Below are positions 35,817-44,884 of a DNA stretch of 59,027 nucleotides, in pieces. Both the position numbers and the translations under genes were made by a program. The notes beneath the pieces were generated by a model. That model was not told the DNA's origin, ran no database searches, and saw only the letters and a list, made by a program, of their open reading frames with translations. The first letter of the stretch is position 1, and every line of letters begins with the position of its first letter. The DNA comes from Rubellimicrobium rubrum (GTDB taxonomy: Bacteria > Pseudomonadota > Alphaproteobacteria > Rhodobacterales > Rhodobacteraceae): assembly GCF_006152115.1 (NCBI RefSeq), contig NZ_VDFU01000026.1, forward strand, positions 1-59,027. The letters run 5' to 3'.

Positions 35817-35882
35817 CGCGCGCCCTGGAGGATCGCATGGGTGCGGTCCTCCATACCCCCTTCATTCCCCGGGAAGCTTGTC

Positions 35883-36434
35883 ATGGCTGAGGACACACCC
35901 GCTGCCAGCGGTCTCGTTCGTCTTGTCCGCGCGTTGAACGTATTAGCAACCGTCACGCTTTATCTTGCTGCTTTCGGGCTCGTTCTCATGACGGCCCTTG
36001 TCGCCTGGCAGGTCTTCGCCCGCTACGTGCTGGACGACTCGCCGAGTTGGACCGAGGCGACCTCCATCCTGATTATGTCATGGTTCATCTTCCTCGGTGC
36101 GGCGGTGGGCGTGCGTGAGAACTTCCACATGGGCTTCGACGTGCTGCTCTACGTTCTGCCAACGAGTGCCAAGATCTGGCTCCGGTCGATCTCTGACTTG
36201 GCGGTGCTGGCCTTCGGGATCGGAATGGTCGTCTATGGCGGGCAGCTGATCGTGCAGACTTGGCCGTCGCCGATCCCAGTGCTGCAGCTGCCGGGCGGCT
36301 TCGTCTATATGCCGGTGACGGCAGGCGGCGTGCTGATTGCACTCTTCGCAACCGAACGCTTGCTGCTCCGGTTCGCCGGAATGGAAGTCGAACACGACCC
36401 GTCGCTGGACGACGCAACCCTCAGCGAGGTCTGA
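35883..36434 (+). CDS. TRAP transporter small permease (DctQ family)
   Basis: A 183-residue inner-membrane protein with four predicted helices, matching DctQ. It has the family's W-Q-V-F-A-R-Y motif (AWQVFARYVLDDSPSWTEA), then SWFIFLGAAVGVRENFHMGFDVL. It follows the binding-protein gene after 66 bases, and the large permease gene begins four bases after its stop. It forms the membrane complex with DctM. Confidence 0.9.
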   Translation: MAEDTPAASGLVRLVRALNVLATVTLYLAAFGLVLMTALVAWQVFARYVLDDSPSWTEATSILIMSWFIFLGAAVGVRENFHMGFDVLLYVLPTSAKIWLRSISDLAVLAFGIGMVVYGGQLIVQTWPSPIPVLQLPGGFVYMPVTAGGVLIALFATERLLLRFAGMEVEHDPSLDDATLSEV

Positions 36435-36438
36435 GCGC

Positions 36439-37719
36439 ATGGAACTCTGGGTTCTGTTCGGCACCTTTGTGGTGCTCATGTTGGTCGGCACGCCGATCGC
36501 ATTCTGCCTCGGCATCTCGTCCTTTGCCACGGTTGCATATCTCGGCCTGCCGCCGCTCGTGGTATTCCAGCGACTTGCGTCCGGCGTCTCGGTGTTCACG
36601 CTGATGGCGATCCCGTTCTTCATTTTCGCCGGGGACCTGATGGTGCGCGGCGGAATTGCGAGCCGGATCGTCGCCTTCGCGGGGAGCCTGATCGGACATG
36701 TCCGCGGCGGTCTCGGGCAGGTGAACATCGCGGCCTCCACGCTCTTCGGGGGCATCTCGGGCTCTGCCGTCGCCGAGGCGGCTGCGGTCGGTGGCATCAT
36801 GATCCCGCAGATGAAGGCACGGGGCTACGGTGCGGATTATGCGGTCAACGTCACCTCTATGGCAGCGCTGATCGCGCTGCTGCTGCCGCCGTCGCACAAC
36901 ATGATTATCTACTCGATCTCCGGCGGCGGGCAGATCTCTATTGCGGACCTCTTTACAGCTGGAATCATCCCGGGCCTGCTGCTCGCGCTGACGCTATCCG
37001 TGACCGCATATTTGGTCGCTCGCCGCCGGGGTTATCCGACCGAGCCCTTCCCAGGCTTCGGCCGCGCGCTCCACCTGCTCGTCGTGTCGGTTCCGGGCCT
37101 TCTCCTGATCGCCATCATCTTTGGTGGGGTTCGGTCGGGCATCTTCACCGCTACGGAGAGCTCGTGCATTGCGGTGCTCTATGCGCTGCTGGTCACGATT
37201 TTCGTCTACCGGATGTTGGGCTGGTCGGAGTTCGTCCACGCGACAAGCCAAGCTGTTCGGACAACCTCGATGGTGCTGCTGATCATCGGGACCGCAGCGT
37301 CCTTCGGCTGGCTGATGGCTTATCTGCGGGTGCCGGCGGGCATGGTCGAGATGATGGGGACCATTTCCGATAATCCACTGGTCATCCTGCTCCTGATCAA
37401 CCTGATGCTGCTTCTCCTGGGCACCTTCATGGACATGAGCCCGCTCATCATCATCACCACGCCCATCTTCCTGCCGGTCGTGACGAGCTTCGGCGTCGAT
37501 CCGGTGCATTTTGGGGTCATCCTGATCCTGAACCTTGGCATCGGCCTGAACACGCCGCCGCTCGGGCCGGTGCAGTTCGTGGCCGCCGCCGTCGGCAAGA
37601 TCACGATCTGGGAGGCCATGCGCTCGATCTGGCCCTTCTATGGGGCGGGCCTCGTGACCCTGCTGCTTGTCACCTACATTCCGGCGCTGTCGCTCTGGCT
37701 GCCGTCGCTCTTCCGCTGA
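36439..37719 (+). CDS. TRAP transporter large permease (DctM family)
   Basis: A 426-residue polytopic membrane protein that carries out sodium- or proton-driven uptake with the DctQ subunit. Signatures are IPFFIFAGDLMVRGGIASRI, GGISGSAVAEAAAVGGIMIPQM, LLPPSHNMIIYS, DMSPLIIITTPIFLPVV and LNLGIGLNTPPLGPVQFVA, all in the expected order. The ATG at 36439 gives normal length; the longer frame covers the end of the DctQ gene. Confidence 0.95.
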   Translation: MELWVLFGTFVVLMLVGTPIAFCLGISSFATVAYLGLPPLVVFQRLASGVSVFTLMAIPFFIFAGDLMVRGGIASRIVAFAGSLIGHVRGGLGQVNIAASTLFGGISGSAVAEAAAVGGIMIPQMKARGYGADYAVNVTSMAALIALLLPPSHNMIIYSISGGGQISIADLFTAGIIPGLLLALTLSVTAYLVARRRGYPTEPFPGFGRALHLLVVSVPGLLLIAIIFGGVRSGIFTATESSCIAVLYALLVTIFVYRMLGWSEFVHATSQAVRTTSMVLLIIGTAASFGWLMAYLRVPAGMVEMMGTISDNPLVILLLINLMLLLLGTFMDMSPLIIITTPIFLPVVTSFGVDPVHFGVILILNLGIGLNTPPLGPVQFVAAAVGKITIWEAMRSIWPFYGAGLVTLLLVTYIPALSLWLPSLFR

Positions 37720-37727
37720 GGTCACCC

Positions 37728-38039
37728 ATGATCCACTCGTTCCCATCCGTCGCCGTGGACGATCATGTCACGCGCCGCGTGCTCGCCGACTCCCCCGAAC
37801 TCATGGTCGTTGCCTTCGACTTTCGGGAGGGCGGCGTTGGCGCGCCCCATCATCATCGGCACGTCCAGTCCACCTACTGCGAAAGCGGGCGCTTCCGGTT
37901 CCATGTCGGGGAGCGGGCGTTCGACGTCGGTCCCGGCGACAGCTTTGTCATCCCTTCGGACGTGGTGCATGGCTGCACCTGCCTCGAGGTCGGGCGGCTG
38001 GTGGACAGCTTCGCGCCCCGCCGCGACGACTTTCTCTGA
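37728..38039 (+). CDS. kdgF: cupin protein, KdgF-like
   Basis: A 103-residue single-domain cupin with motif 1 as HHHRHVQSTYCESGRFRFHVG (GX5HXHX3-4EX6G type) and motif 2 as PGDSFVIPSDVVHGC. KdgF proteins open the ring of 4,5-unsaturated uronates from pectin or alginate lysis, producing the linear ketone that KduI uses. It is immediately before kduI (13-base gap), which strongly supports that assignment over an unspecified cupin. Confidence 0.8.
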   Translation: MIHSFPSVAVDDHVTRRVLADSPELMVVAFDFREGGVGAPHHHRHVQSTYCESGRFRFHVGERAFDVGPGDSFVIPSDVVHGCTCLEVGRLVDSFAPRRDDFL

Positions 38040-38052
38040 ACAAGGACATCCC

Positions 38053-38877
38053 ATGCTCAAGGTCGAGACCCGCCAAGCGGTCCACCCGGATCACGCCAAA
38101 GCCATGGACACGGAGGAACTGCGCCGCCATTTCCTGGTCAGCGACATCTTCGTTCCCGGCGAGGTCCGGCTGATCTACAGCCATTACGACCGGATGGTCG
38201 TGGGCGGCGCGGTGCCTGCGGGTGGCGAGCTGGTGCTGGATCGGGTCGAGGAGACAAAGACCCCGACCTTCCTCGACCGCCGCGAGATGGCCGTGGTGAA
38301 CATCGGCCAGCCCGGCAGCGTGAGCGCCGCCGGCGAGGTCCACGCGCTGGAGCGGGGCGATGTGCTCTATCTCGGCATGGGGTCCGGGCCGGTGACCTTC
38401 GCGGGGCACGGGCGGTTCTACATCACATCGGCCCCAGCCCACCGAACCTGCCCTACGCGCCTGATCCGCATCGGTGAGGCCAAGGCCGTTCCGATGGGCG
38501 CGTCCGAGACCTCGAACAAGCGGGTGATCCACCAGTTCGTCCACCCGCTGGTCATGGAAAGCTGCCAGCTCGTGCTGGGCTACACGCGGCTCCTCGACGG
38601 GTCAGTCTGGAACACAATGCCCGCCCATGTCCATGACCGCCGGATGGAGGCCTATCTTTACTTCGACGTGGAGGAGAAGAACCGGGTCCTTCACCTGATG
38701 GGAGAGCCGGACCAGACCCGGCACCTCGTCGTGGCGAATGAAGAGGGTGCGCTTTCCCCGCCCTGGTCGATCCATGCGGGCGCGGGCACCGGCAGCTACG
38801 CCTTCATCTGGGCCATGGCCGGAGACAACGTGGACTACACGGACATGGACATGGTCGGGATCGGGGACCTGCGATGA
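38053..38877 (+). CDS. kduI: 5-dehydro-4-deoxy-D-glucuronate isomerase
   Basis: This cytoplasmic enzyme converts 5-keto-4-deoxyuronate to 2,5-diketo-3-deoxygluconate. It has 274 residues. The cupin metal site is visible as HVHDRRMEAYLYFD (two His and one Glu), with a later His in SPPWSIHAGAGTGSYAFIWA. Other family blocks are FLVSDIFVPGEVRLIYSHYDR and TFLDRREMAVVNIG. It ends in DMDMVGIGDLR. Its TGA overlaps the ATG of kduD by four bases. Confidence 0.95.
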   Translation: MLKVETRQAVHPDHAKAMDTEELRRHFLVSDIFVPGEVRLIYSHYDRMVVGGAVPAGGELVLDRVEETKTPTFLDRREMAVVNIGQPGSVSAAGEVHALERGDVLYLGMGSGPVTFAGHGRFYITSAPAHRTCPTRLIRIGEAKAVPMGASETSNKRVIHQFVHPLVMESCQLVLGYTRLLDGSVWNTMPAHVHDRRMEAYLYFDVEEKNRVLHLMGEPDQTRHLVVANEEGALSPPWSIHAGAGTGSYAFIWAMAGDNVDYTDMDMVGIGDLR

Positions 38878-39611
38878 CCGATCCCTTCCGGCTGGACGGC
38901 CGCCGCGCTCTGGTGACCGGCGCGAACACCGGCATCGGGCAAGCGATTGCCGTGGCCCTGGCCCGCGCCGGGGCCGAGGTGGGCTGCGCCGCCCGGCGCG
39001 ACCCGGACGAGACGCTGGACCGGATTGCTACCGAAGGCGGTCAGGGCCATGCCGTGCCGCTGGACCTGTCCGATCCCATGGCCGCCGGTCCGGTGCTGGA
39101 GCAGGGCGGCTACGACATCCTCGTCAACAATGCCGGGATCATCCGCCGCGCCGACAGCCTCGACTTCACCGAAGCCGACTGGGACGCGGTGATGGATCTG
39201 AATCTCAAAGCGGTGTTCTTCACCTCGCAGGCCTTTGCTCGGGCGCTCGGGGGCAGGGCGGGGGCAATCGTCAACATCGCCTCGCTCCTGTCCTTCCAGG
39301 GTGGCATCCGAGTGCCCTCCTACACCGCATCCAAGCATGGCGTGGCGGGACTGACCAAGATCCTCGCCAACGAATGGGCGTCCAAAGGCATCAACGTGAA
39401 CGCCATCGCCCCTGGCTACATCGCCACCAACAACACCGAGGCGCTGCGCGCAGATGCTGACCGCAACAAGGCCATCCTCGACCGCATCCCGGCCGGCCGC
39501 TGGGGCGATCCCGAGGACATCGCTGAGACGGCGGTGTTCCTGTGTTCCAAGGCAGCCAGCTATATCCACGGCGCGGTGATCAATGTTGATGGAGGATGGC
39601 TTGCCCGCTGA
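38874..39611 (+). CDS. kduD: 2-deoxy-D-gluconate 3-dehydrogenase / 2-keto-3-deoxygluconate oxidoreductase
   Basis: A 245-residue short-chain dehydrogenase. The NAD-binding motif is TGANTGIGQA, followed by NNAGIIRRAD and the catalytic set S(IASLLSFQGG)-Y-x3-K in PSYTASKHGVAGL. The closing block is INVNAIAPGYIATNNT. It reduces 2,5-diketo-3-deoxygluconate to 2-keto-3-deoxygluconate, the product that meets the UxuA branch. It is coupled to kduI by an ATGA overlap. Confidence 0.93.
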   Translation: MTDPFRLDGRRALVTGANTGIGQAIAVALARAGAEVGCAARRDPDETLDRIATEGGQGHAVPLDLSDPMAAGPVLEQGGYDILVNNAGIIRRADSLDFTEADWDAVMDLNLKAVFFTSQAFARALGGRAGAIVNIASLLSFQGGIRVPSYTASKHGVAGLTKILANEWASKGINVNAIAPGYIATNNTEALRADADRNKAILDRIPAGRWGDPEDIAETAVFLCSKAASYIHGAVINVDGGWLAR

Positions 39612-41040
39612 TGTTCCGCGCCTGACCCGCGACCGACCTGCACCACCCCTGGGCGTGGTGCATCTGGGCGTCGGAGCCTTCTTCAAGGCCTTTGGCGCGA
39701 TCTGGCTCGAGGACGCGATGGCGGCCTCGGGCGGCGACTGGGGCGTGATTGGCGTCAGCCTGCGCCGCCCCGACGAGCGGAACAAGCTGGCCCCGCAGGA
39801 CTATGCCTATCAGGCGGTCGAACTCGGCCCCGAAGGTCGGCAGGTCCGCAAGGTGCAGATGCTGCGCGACATTCTCGTGGCTCCGGAGGATCCGGAGGCG
39901 GTCTTGGCCGTCATGGCCGACCCTGCGATCCGAATCGTCAGCCTGACCGTGACCGAAAAGGGCTATACGCATTCCCCAGCTACGGGGCGGCTGGACTTCG
40001 CTCATCCGGACATCCTGCACGATCTCGAGCAGCCGGATGCCCCCCGTTCCGCGGTAGGTTTCCTCGTGAGGGCGTTGGACCGACGACGGCGAGCCGGGGT
40101 GCGGCCTTTCACGGTGCTTTGCTGCGACAACCTGCCGTCGAACGGGCGGATGCTGCGCGGTCTGGTTCTGGAGTTCGCCGAGCGTGTCGATCCATCCCTC
40201 GCCGCCTGGATCGCCGCCGAAGCGCGGTTCCCGTCCACCATGGTCGACCGGATCGTGCCCGCCACCACCTCCGCCGACATCGAGCGGCTGGCCAAAGAGA
40301 CAGGGCTGCGGGACGACGGACCGGTCTTCCACGAGCCGTTCCGACAGTGGGCCATCGAGGACGACTTCGTCGACGGCGTCCGCCCCGACTTCGGGGCGGT
40401 GGGGGCGCAACTGACCGCCGAGGTCGAGCCGTTCGAATTGATGAAGCTCCGCTGCCTGAACGGCACACATTCGGCCTTGGCCTACCTGGGCTACCTATCC
40501 GGGCACGAGACGGTGGCCGAAGCGGTGGCCGATCCCATCCTGGCGTCCTTTGTCCAGCGCCTCTGGCGGACAGAGATCCTGCCCTCGCTGATTCCGCCCG
40601 GAGGCGTGGACATCGAGGCTTATACGGCCGACCTCCTGGCCCGCTACCGCAACCCGGCGATCCGGCACCGCACTTGGCAGATCGCCATGGACGGCAGCCA
40701 GAAGCTTCCGCAACGCATCCTCGGCACCGTGGGAGACAACCTCTCGGCGGAGCGCTCCGTGGATGGGCTCGCCACCGTGGTTGCGGCCTGGATGCGCTAT
40801 GTGGGCGGAACCGACGAGGCAGGCCGCCCGATCGACGTTCGCGACCCGCTGGCTGACCGGCTCCGAGCCCTCTCGAACGAGGCGGAAGGCGCCGAAGCCC
40901 GCGCACACGCGCTTCTCTCGGTGCGTGAGGTCTTCCCCGAGGCCTTGGCCGCCGATCCCCAGTTCCGCGATCCGGTGGCCCGCAGCCTGGCCTCCCTGGA
41001 AACCCGAGGCGCACGCTTTACGCTGGAGGCGCTATCATGA
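39583..41040 (+). CDS. uxuB: fructuronate reductase (mannitol dehydrogenase family)
   Basis: A 485-residue long-chain dehydrogenase that reduces D-fructuronate to D-mannonate with NADH. The Rossmann start is GVVHLGVGAFFKAFGA. The catalytic motif K-x5-N-x2-H is in MKLRCLNGTHSALAYLG. The frame begins inside kduD: the ATG at 39583 gives a 29-base overlap, an ATG at 39589 is possible, and a TTG at 39601 has GGAGG right before it. The stop overlaps the uxuA start by four bases. It could accept tagaturonate instead, but linkage to uxuA supports UxuB. Confidence 0.92.
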   Translation: MLMEDGLPADVPRLTRDRPAPPLGVVHLGVGAFFKAFGAIWLEDAMAASGGDWGVIGVSLRRPDERNKLAPQDYAYQAVELGPEGRQVRKVQMLRDILVAPEDPEAVLAVMADPAIRIVSLTVTEKGYTHSPATGRLDFAHPDILHDLEQPDAPRSAVGFLVRALDRRRRAGVRPFTVLCCDNLPSNGRMLRGLVLEFAERVDPSLAAWIAAEARFPSTMVDRIVPATTSADIERLAKETGLRDDGPVFHEPFRQWAIEDDFVDGVRPDFGAVGAQLTAEVEPFELMKLRCLNGTHSALAYLGYLSGHETVAEAVADPILASFVQRLWRTEILPSLIPPGGVDIEAYTADLLARYRNPAIRHRTWQIAMDGSQKLPQRILGTVGDNLSAERSVDGLATVVAAWMRYVGGTDEAGRPIDVRDPLADRLRALSNEAEGAEARAHALLSVREVFPEALAADPQFRDPVARSLASLETRGARFTLEALS

Positions 41041-42218
41041 TCGAGTGCTGGCGGTGGTTCGGTCCAGCCGACCCGATCCGACCGTTCGAAATCGCCCAGA
41101 CCGGAGCCACCGGCGTCGTGACTGCGCTCCATGACATCCCCTATGGCGAGGTCTGGCCAGCCGAGGCCATCGCACGGCGTCAGGCCGAGGCATCCCAGGG
41201 TCCGGGCCTAACCTGGGAAGTCGTCGAGAGCCTGCCGGTTCACGAGGGCATCAAGCGCGGAGAGGGTGACCTTTCGCGTCTTTTCGCGAACTACCGACAG
41301 TCGCTGGCCAATCTGGCGGCGGCCGGAGTCCGGACGGTCTGCTACAACTTCATGCCGCTGATCGACTGGACCCGCACCGATCTCGCGGCTCCCCTGCCGC
41401 GCGGCGGCACGGCCCTGCGCTTCGAGGCGGCGAAGATGGCCGCGCTGGACATCCACATGCTGGGCCGCGCCGGAGCCGAGGCGGACTGGCCCGAGGATGT
41501 CCGCGCCCGCGCCCGGTCCTGGTTCGACGCCGCAAGCCTGAGCGAGCAGGACGAACTGATGGCGGCCGTCATGGCAGGCCTCCCCGGTGCTTATGACCGT
41601 TACGACATCGCGGGCCTCCGCCTTGCGCTGGAGCGGTGGACCGGCGCAGACCGGACGTCGCTCCGGGCGGCCTTCGCGCGGTTTCTGGCCGAAGTAGTGC
41701 CAGCGGCCGAGGATCTCGGCGTTCGTCTTTGCGTGCATCCGGATGATCCGCCGCGCAACCTTCTGGGCCTGCCCAGGGTCGTATCCTCGGGGGACGACAT
41801 CGCCTGGGTGCTGGCTCAGGCCGAAAGCCCGGCCAATGGCCTGACGCTCTGCGCGGGTTCGCTCGGGGCCGGTCCGGCGAACGATCCAGTCGCGATCGCG
41901 GCGGCCTTCGCTAGCCGCATCGCCTTCGCTCATCTGCGCAATGTCTCCAAGGAGCCTGACGGCTCGTTCCAAGAGGCCGAACACCTGGGAGGCGATACCG
42001 ACATGGTGGCGCTGATCGACGTGCTGCTGGCAGAAGAGGCGAGCCGTCGGGCGGCAGGCCGGGCCGATCATGCCATCCCGTTCCGCCCGGACCATGGGCA
42101 CCACCTGCTGGACGACGACACACGCCGGACCCATCCCGGCTATCCCCTCGCCGGACGGCTGCGCGGCTTGGCCGAGTTGCGGGGCGTGGCCAAGGCATTG
42201 AACCGAGTCCGGGCCTGA
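41037..42218 (+). CDS. uxuA: mannonate dehydratase
   Basis: A 393-residue Mn/Fe-dependent enzyme that dehydrates D-mannonate to 2-keto-3-deoxygluconate. Family motifs are MIECWRWFGPADP at the N-terminus, GATGVVTALHDIPYGEVW, YNFMPLIDWTRTDL, the metal-site HPDDPPRNLLGLPR, GLTLCAGSLGA, FAHLRNV, and RPDHGHHLLDD. It is the last gene of the uronate operon. No kdgK or eda gene for the next steps is in the window. Confidence 0.95.
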   Translation: MIECWRWFGPADPIRPFEIAQTGATGVVTALHDIPYGEVWPAEAIARRQAEASQGPGLTWEVVESLPVHEGIKRGEGDLSRLFANYRQSLANLAAAGVRTVCYNFMPLIDWTRTDLAAPLPRGGTALRFEAAKMAALDIHMLGRAGAEADWPEDVRARARSWFDAASLSEQDELMAAVMAGLPGAYDRYDIAGLRLALERWTGADRTSLRAAFARFLAEVVPAAEDLGVRLCVHPDDPPRNLLGLPRVVSSGDDIAWVLAQAESPANGLTLCAGSLGAGPANDPVAIAAAFASRIAFAHLRNVSKEPDGSFQEAEHLGGDTDMVALIDVLLAEEASRRAAGRADHAIPFRPDHGHHLLDDDTRRTHPGYPLAGRLRGLAELRGVAKALNRVRA

Positions 42219-42781
42219 CCCCGGGCATCGCGGCCTTGGTGCAGGGCGAAGGACCGGTTCTCCGTATACAACCCGACACACCCTGAAGAAAGAGTGGCCC
42301 GGAACGTCCGCAAGGTGGGCTGTCCCCGCCTGCGGGTCCTGGAACATCGTTTGTGGAGACGAACCGAAGCATTGAGCGGGCCCGCCTACGCGGACCAATG
42401 TCCCCGGCAGGGTTGAGAGGCATCGCTTCCGGCAAGACCTATGAACGGAGCCGCAGGGGTCCGCCCGCTCTGGAGGTGCGTTCCCCACGACAAGGGCCAC
42501 TCTGAACCGGCGATCCTCCGCCGTGCTGTCGGTCGGGGCTCGACCGTCTTTGTCATTCGTGCCGACCAGCCGGCTGGTTAGCTGACATAGTGGTGCAAAG
42601 AGCACAGTGTCATGGGTCAGCTGCCTAGGTTTCGCCTCAAAAATGCTTGATCTCGGCCCGATGTCGCGTCAGGGTTGAGCGGTGATCCGCGCACATCTGG
42701 TAGGGGCCTGAGCGGAAACGTGCGCGAGCCAGTCGCGCCACCTCACAACGAGTGGACCTATTTAATGATTGGGGATCGGAA
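42219..42781. other. intergenic region between uxuA and the RTX gene
   Basis: About 560 bases without a supported gene. It contains a nested inverted repeat at 42580-42622 and more AT-rich patches (CTCAAAAATGCTTGATC; ACCTATTTAATGATTGG) that may belong to the promoter of the RTX gene. Confidence 0.4.
42580..42622. repeat. nested inverted repeat (possible terminator or operator)
   Basis: The outer arms AGCTGAC (42580-42586) and GTCAGCT (42616-42622) enclose TGACA...TGTCA and GTGC-AAAGA-GCAC. The inner arms could form a hairpin with a bulge. It lies 360 bases after uxuA and 160 bases before the RTX gene. There is no T-run. Confidence 0.35.
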
Positions 42782-44536
42782 ATGCGGCGAACCGCAGTTC
42801 ATGGGTCAGCTTTGCCTGATGCCATACAGGGCAGCTTGGCCAAGGACATACTGTTCGGCCTTGCGGCGGACGACAGCCTCATAGGCGACGGCGCCCTGAC
42901 CCGGGGTCCGGGCGCGGGCCATGCCCGGCTCATCGGAGCCGATGACATCCTGAACGGGGGCGGCGGCTCTGACGCGATCCTGGGCGACGGACGTGCCACC
43001 ATTGGGCACGCCATCGTCGAGGGACGCCGGATCAGCGGCGAAGGATCGGCCGTGATCCTGGGCGGCAACGACATGCTGCAGGGCGGGGAAGGCGACGACC
43101 GCCTCTATGGCGAAGGCGTTGCCGCCGTCGAGGAGGCCGGAGCCGTCGGAGCGGCGCGGATGGTCGGAGGCCTCGACAGAGTAGATGGCGGAGCGGGAAA
43201 CGACCTGATCTTCGGAGATGGCGAAGTCGCGAGCTTCACCCATGCGGAGTTGGTCGGTGGGACGGATCTCCTGACGGGCGGCAGGGGCGCCGACACGCTT
43301 TATGGCGACGGGACTGCGGATTCATTTAGCAGCGCGGTGCTCACAGGAGGCAAGGACAAGCTCCACGGAGGCGAAGGCAACGACACGCTCTACGGCGACG
43401 GGGCCGCGATGGTTTCGACTTTCGGGACTGCGACGCTGTCCGGGGGGCATGACACGCTGACTGGCAGCGATGGCAACAACCTCCTGTTCGGGGATGGAAC
43501 GGTCACGATCCAGACCGGCTCGACCGGCTGGCTCATGGGCGGGGACGATCTGTTGACCGCCGGCACCGGCAACGATGTGCTCTGGGGGGACGGCACCTCG
43601 ACCGGACCGACGGGTCGAGCGGATGGCAGCAGCCCGGACCTGTCTGGAGGCGACGACCGACTCGATGCGGGCGACGGGGCCAACCTTCTCTACGGCGATG
43701 GGGTAGCCGCAGGATCTCTCGCCGGAGGCCATGACGCCCTGCATGCTGGAAGCGGAAACGACGTCCTGTGGGGTGACGGCTCGGGCGCTTCGGTCGACGG
43801 CGGCAATGACCTCCTGGCCGCCGGGGAGGGCAACAACACCCTATGGGGCGATGGCCGGGCCCTGAGCCTGTTCGGACGCCTCGAAGGGGGCGACGACGTT
43901 CTCACGGCGGGCCGGGGGCGCGACACGCTTTATGGGGACGGCGAGGCACTGGGGGCTTTCTCGGCCACTTTGACCGGCGGCAACGACGACCTGTCAGGCG
44001 GGGCAGGGGATGACATCCTCTGGGGCGATGGTCTGGCCAGCAATGCCTCGTCCTCCACTCTGAACGGAGGGAACGACCACCTCTTCGGTGGAGCCGGCAA
44101 CGACCTGATCCATGGCGACGGCACGGCTTTCGGCGGGACGGCGACGCTGAACGGCGGAATAGACCGGATCGTCGGCGGCAAGGGCGACGACACACTCTGG
44201 GGCGACGGCCAGGCGACGACCGGCGGCGCTGCGGGAGTCGTGGCCGGCGGCGCGGACGTCTTCGTGTTCCGGGCCATGGATGGCCGGGACAGGATCATGG
44301 ACTTCCGGGGAGCCGAAGGAGATCGGCTCGATTTGCGTGCGGCCGCGCTGTCATGGAACGACCTCGACAGCACCCGCGATGGCTTGCTGGATGCTGACGA
44401 TGCGTTTGTCGACGCCAGCGGCGACGGGCTCGCGATCGATCTCGGGGCGGCATTGGGGCAGGGTGCGAGGGGTCTCCAGATGCTGAGCCTGTCCCATGTC
44501 GCCGGCCTGACCGAGACCGACCTGCTGCTGGCCTGA
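42782..44536 (+). CDS. RTX-like calcium-binding protein, probably type I secreted
   Basis: A 584-residue acidic, Gly/Asp-rich protein without a signal peptide. It has about 15 units built around a (L/I)-(Y/W/F/L)-G-(D/E)-G turn, each preceded by GG-D-L--G-GND-LYGDG-like nonapeptides (GGEGNDTLYGDGA, GSGNDVLWGDGS), i.e. hemolysin-type calcium-binding repeats with spacers of 10-25 residues. The last ~100 residues match the RTX C-terminal secretion region: DVFVFRAMDGRDRIMDFR, then an EF-hand-like DSTRDGLLDADD, ending TETDLLLA. The ATG at 42782 follows GGGGATCGGA; a GTG at 42752 is possible. The exporter is not encoded nearby. A structural or adhesive surface role is an inference. Confidence 0.85.
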   Translation: MRRTAVHGSALPDAIQGSLAKDILFGLAADDSLIGDGALTRGPGAGHARLIGADDILNGGGGSDAILGDGRATIGHAIVEGRRISGEGSAVILGGNDMLQGGEGDDRLYGEGVAAVEEAGAVGAARMVGGLDRVDGGAGNDLIFGDGEVASFTHAELVGGTDLLTGGRGADTLYGDGTADSFSSAVLTGGKDKLHGGEGNDTLYGDGAAMVSTFGTATLSGGHDTLTGSDGNNLLFGDGTVTIQTGSTGWLMGGDDLLTAGTGNDVLWGDGTSTGPTGRADGSSPDLSGGDDRLDAGDGANLLYGDGVAAGSLAGGHDALHAGSGNDVLWGDGSGASVDGGNDLLAAGEGNNTLWGDGRALSLFGRLEGGDDVLTAGRGRDTLYGDGEALGAFSATLTGGNDDLSGGAGDDILWGDGLASNASSSTLNGGNDHLFGGAGNDLIHGDGTAFGGTATLNGGIDRIVGGKGDDTLWGDGQATTGGAAGVVAGGADVFVFRAMDGRDRIMDFRGAEGDRLDLRAAALSWNDLDSTRDGLLDADDAFVDASGDGLAIDLGAALGQGARGLQMLSLSHVAGLTETDLLLA

Positions 44537-44884
44537 CGGCCTGCCTTCGCCCGCGGTCTGGTGCTACCGTCGTCCCCGCTGCGGCGGGGGCGCGATGGGC
44601 TTGGCCCGCGTATCTAGCGCCTTCAGCGCTGCAACGGTGCTGTACCGGGCGGACCTGGGCCCTCGGGAAAACGAACTTCCAACCTCTGGGTCCTGAGAGA
44701 GGGTCACGGACTTGGATGAAGGTCCTGCCCCGACGCGGGCCCAGCCATCCAATCCTACGGATCGGCCACTCGGCCCCGTGTACCGGTTGCACACGTAGTG
44801 TGCGCATGCTGCGTTGCGGCGACCAGGCTGGTCCGTAATATGGGCCAGCAACCCGCATTCCTCATTAACTGGTGAAGGACATCC
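44537..44884. other. intergenic region, no gene seen
   Basis: It includes a short GC hairpin (CCCCGC-TGC-GCGGGG type) near 44574-44590, about 40 bases after the RTX stop, which could end transcription although it lacks a T-run. Nothing else was recognised. Confidence 0.35.

Noticed and set aside
41208-42605. 465-codon minus-strand frame opposite uxuA
   Set aside because: No motifs, and uxuA is certain on the plus strand.
44574-44590. GC hairpin after the RTX gene as a rho-independent terminator
   Set aside because: No T-run follows; it is noted only inside the intergenic entry.
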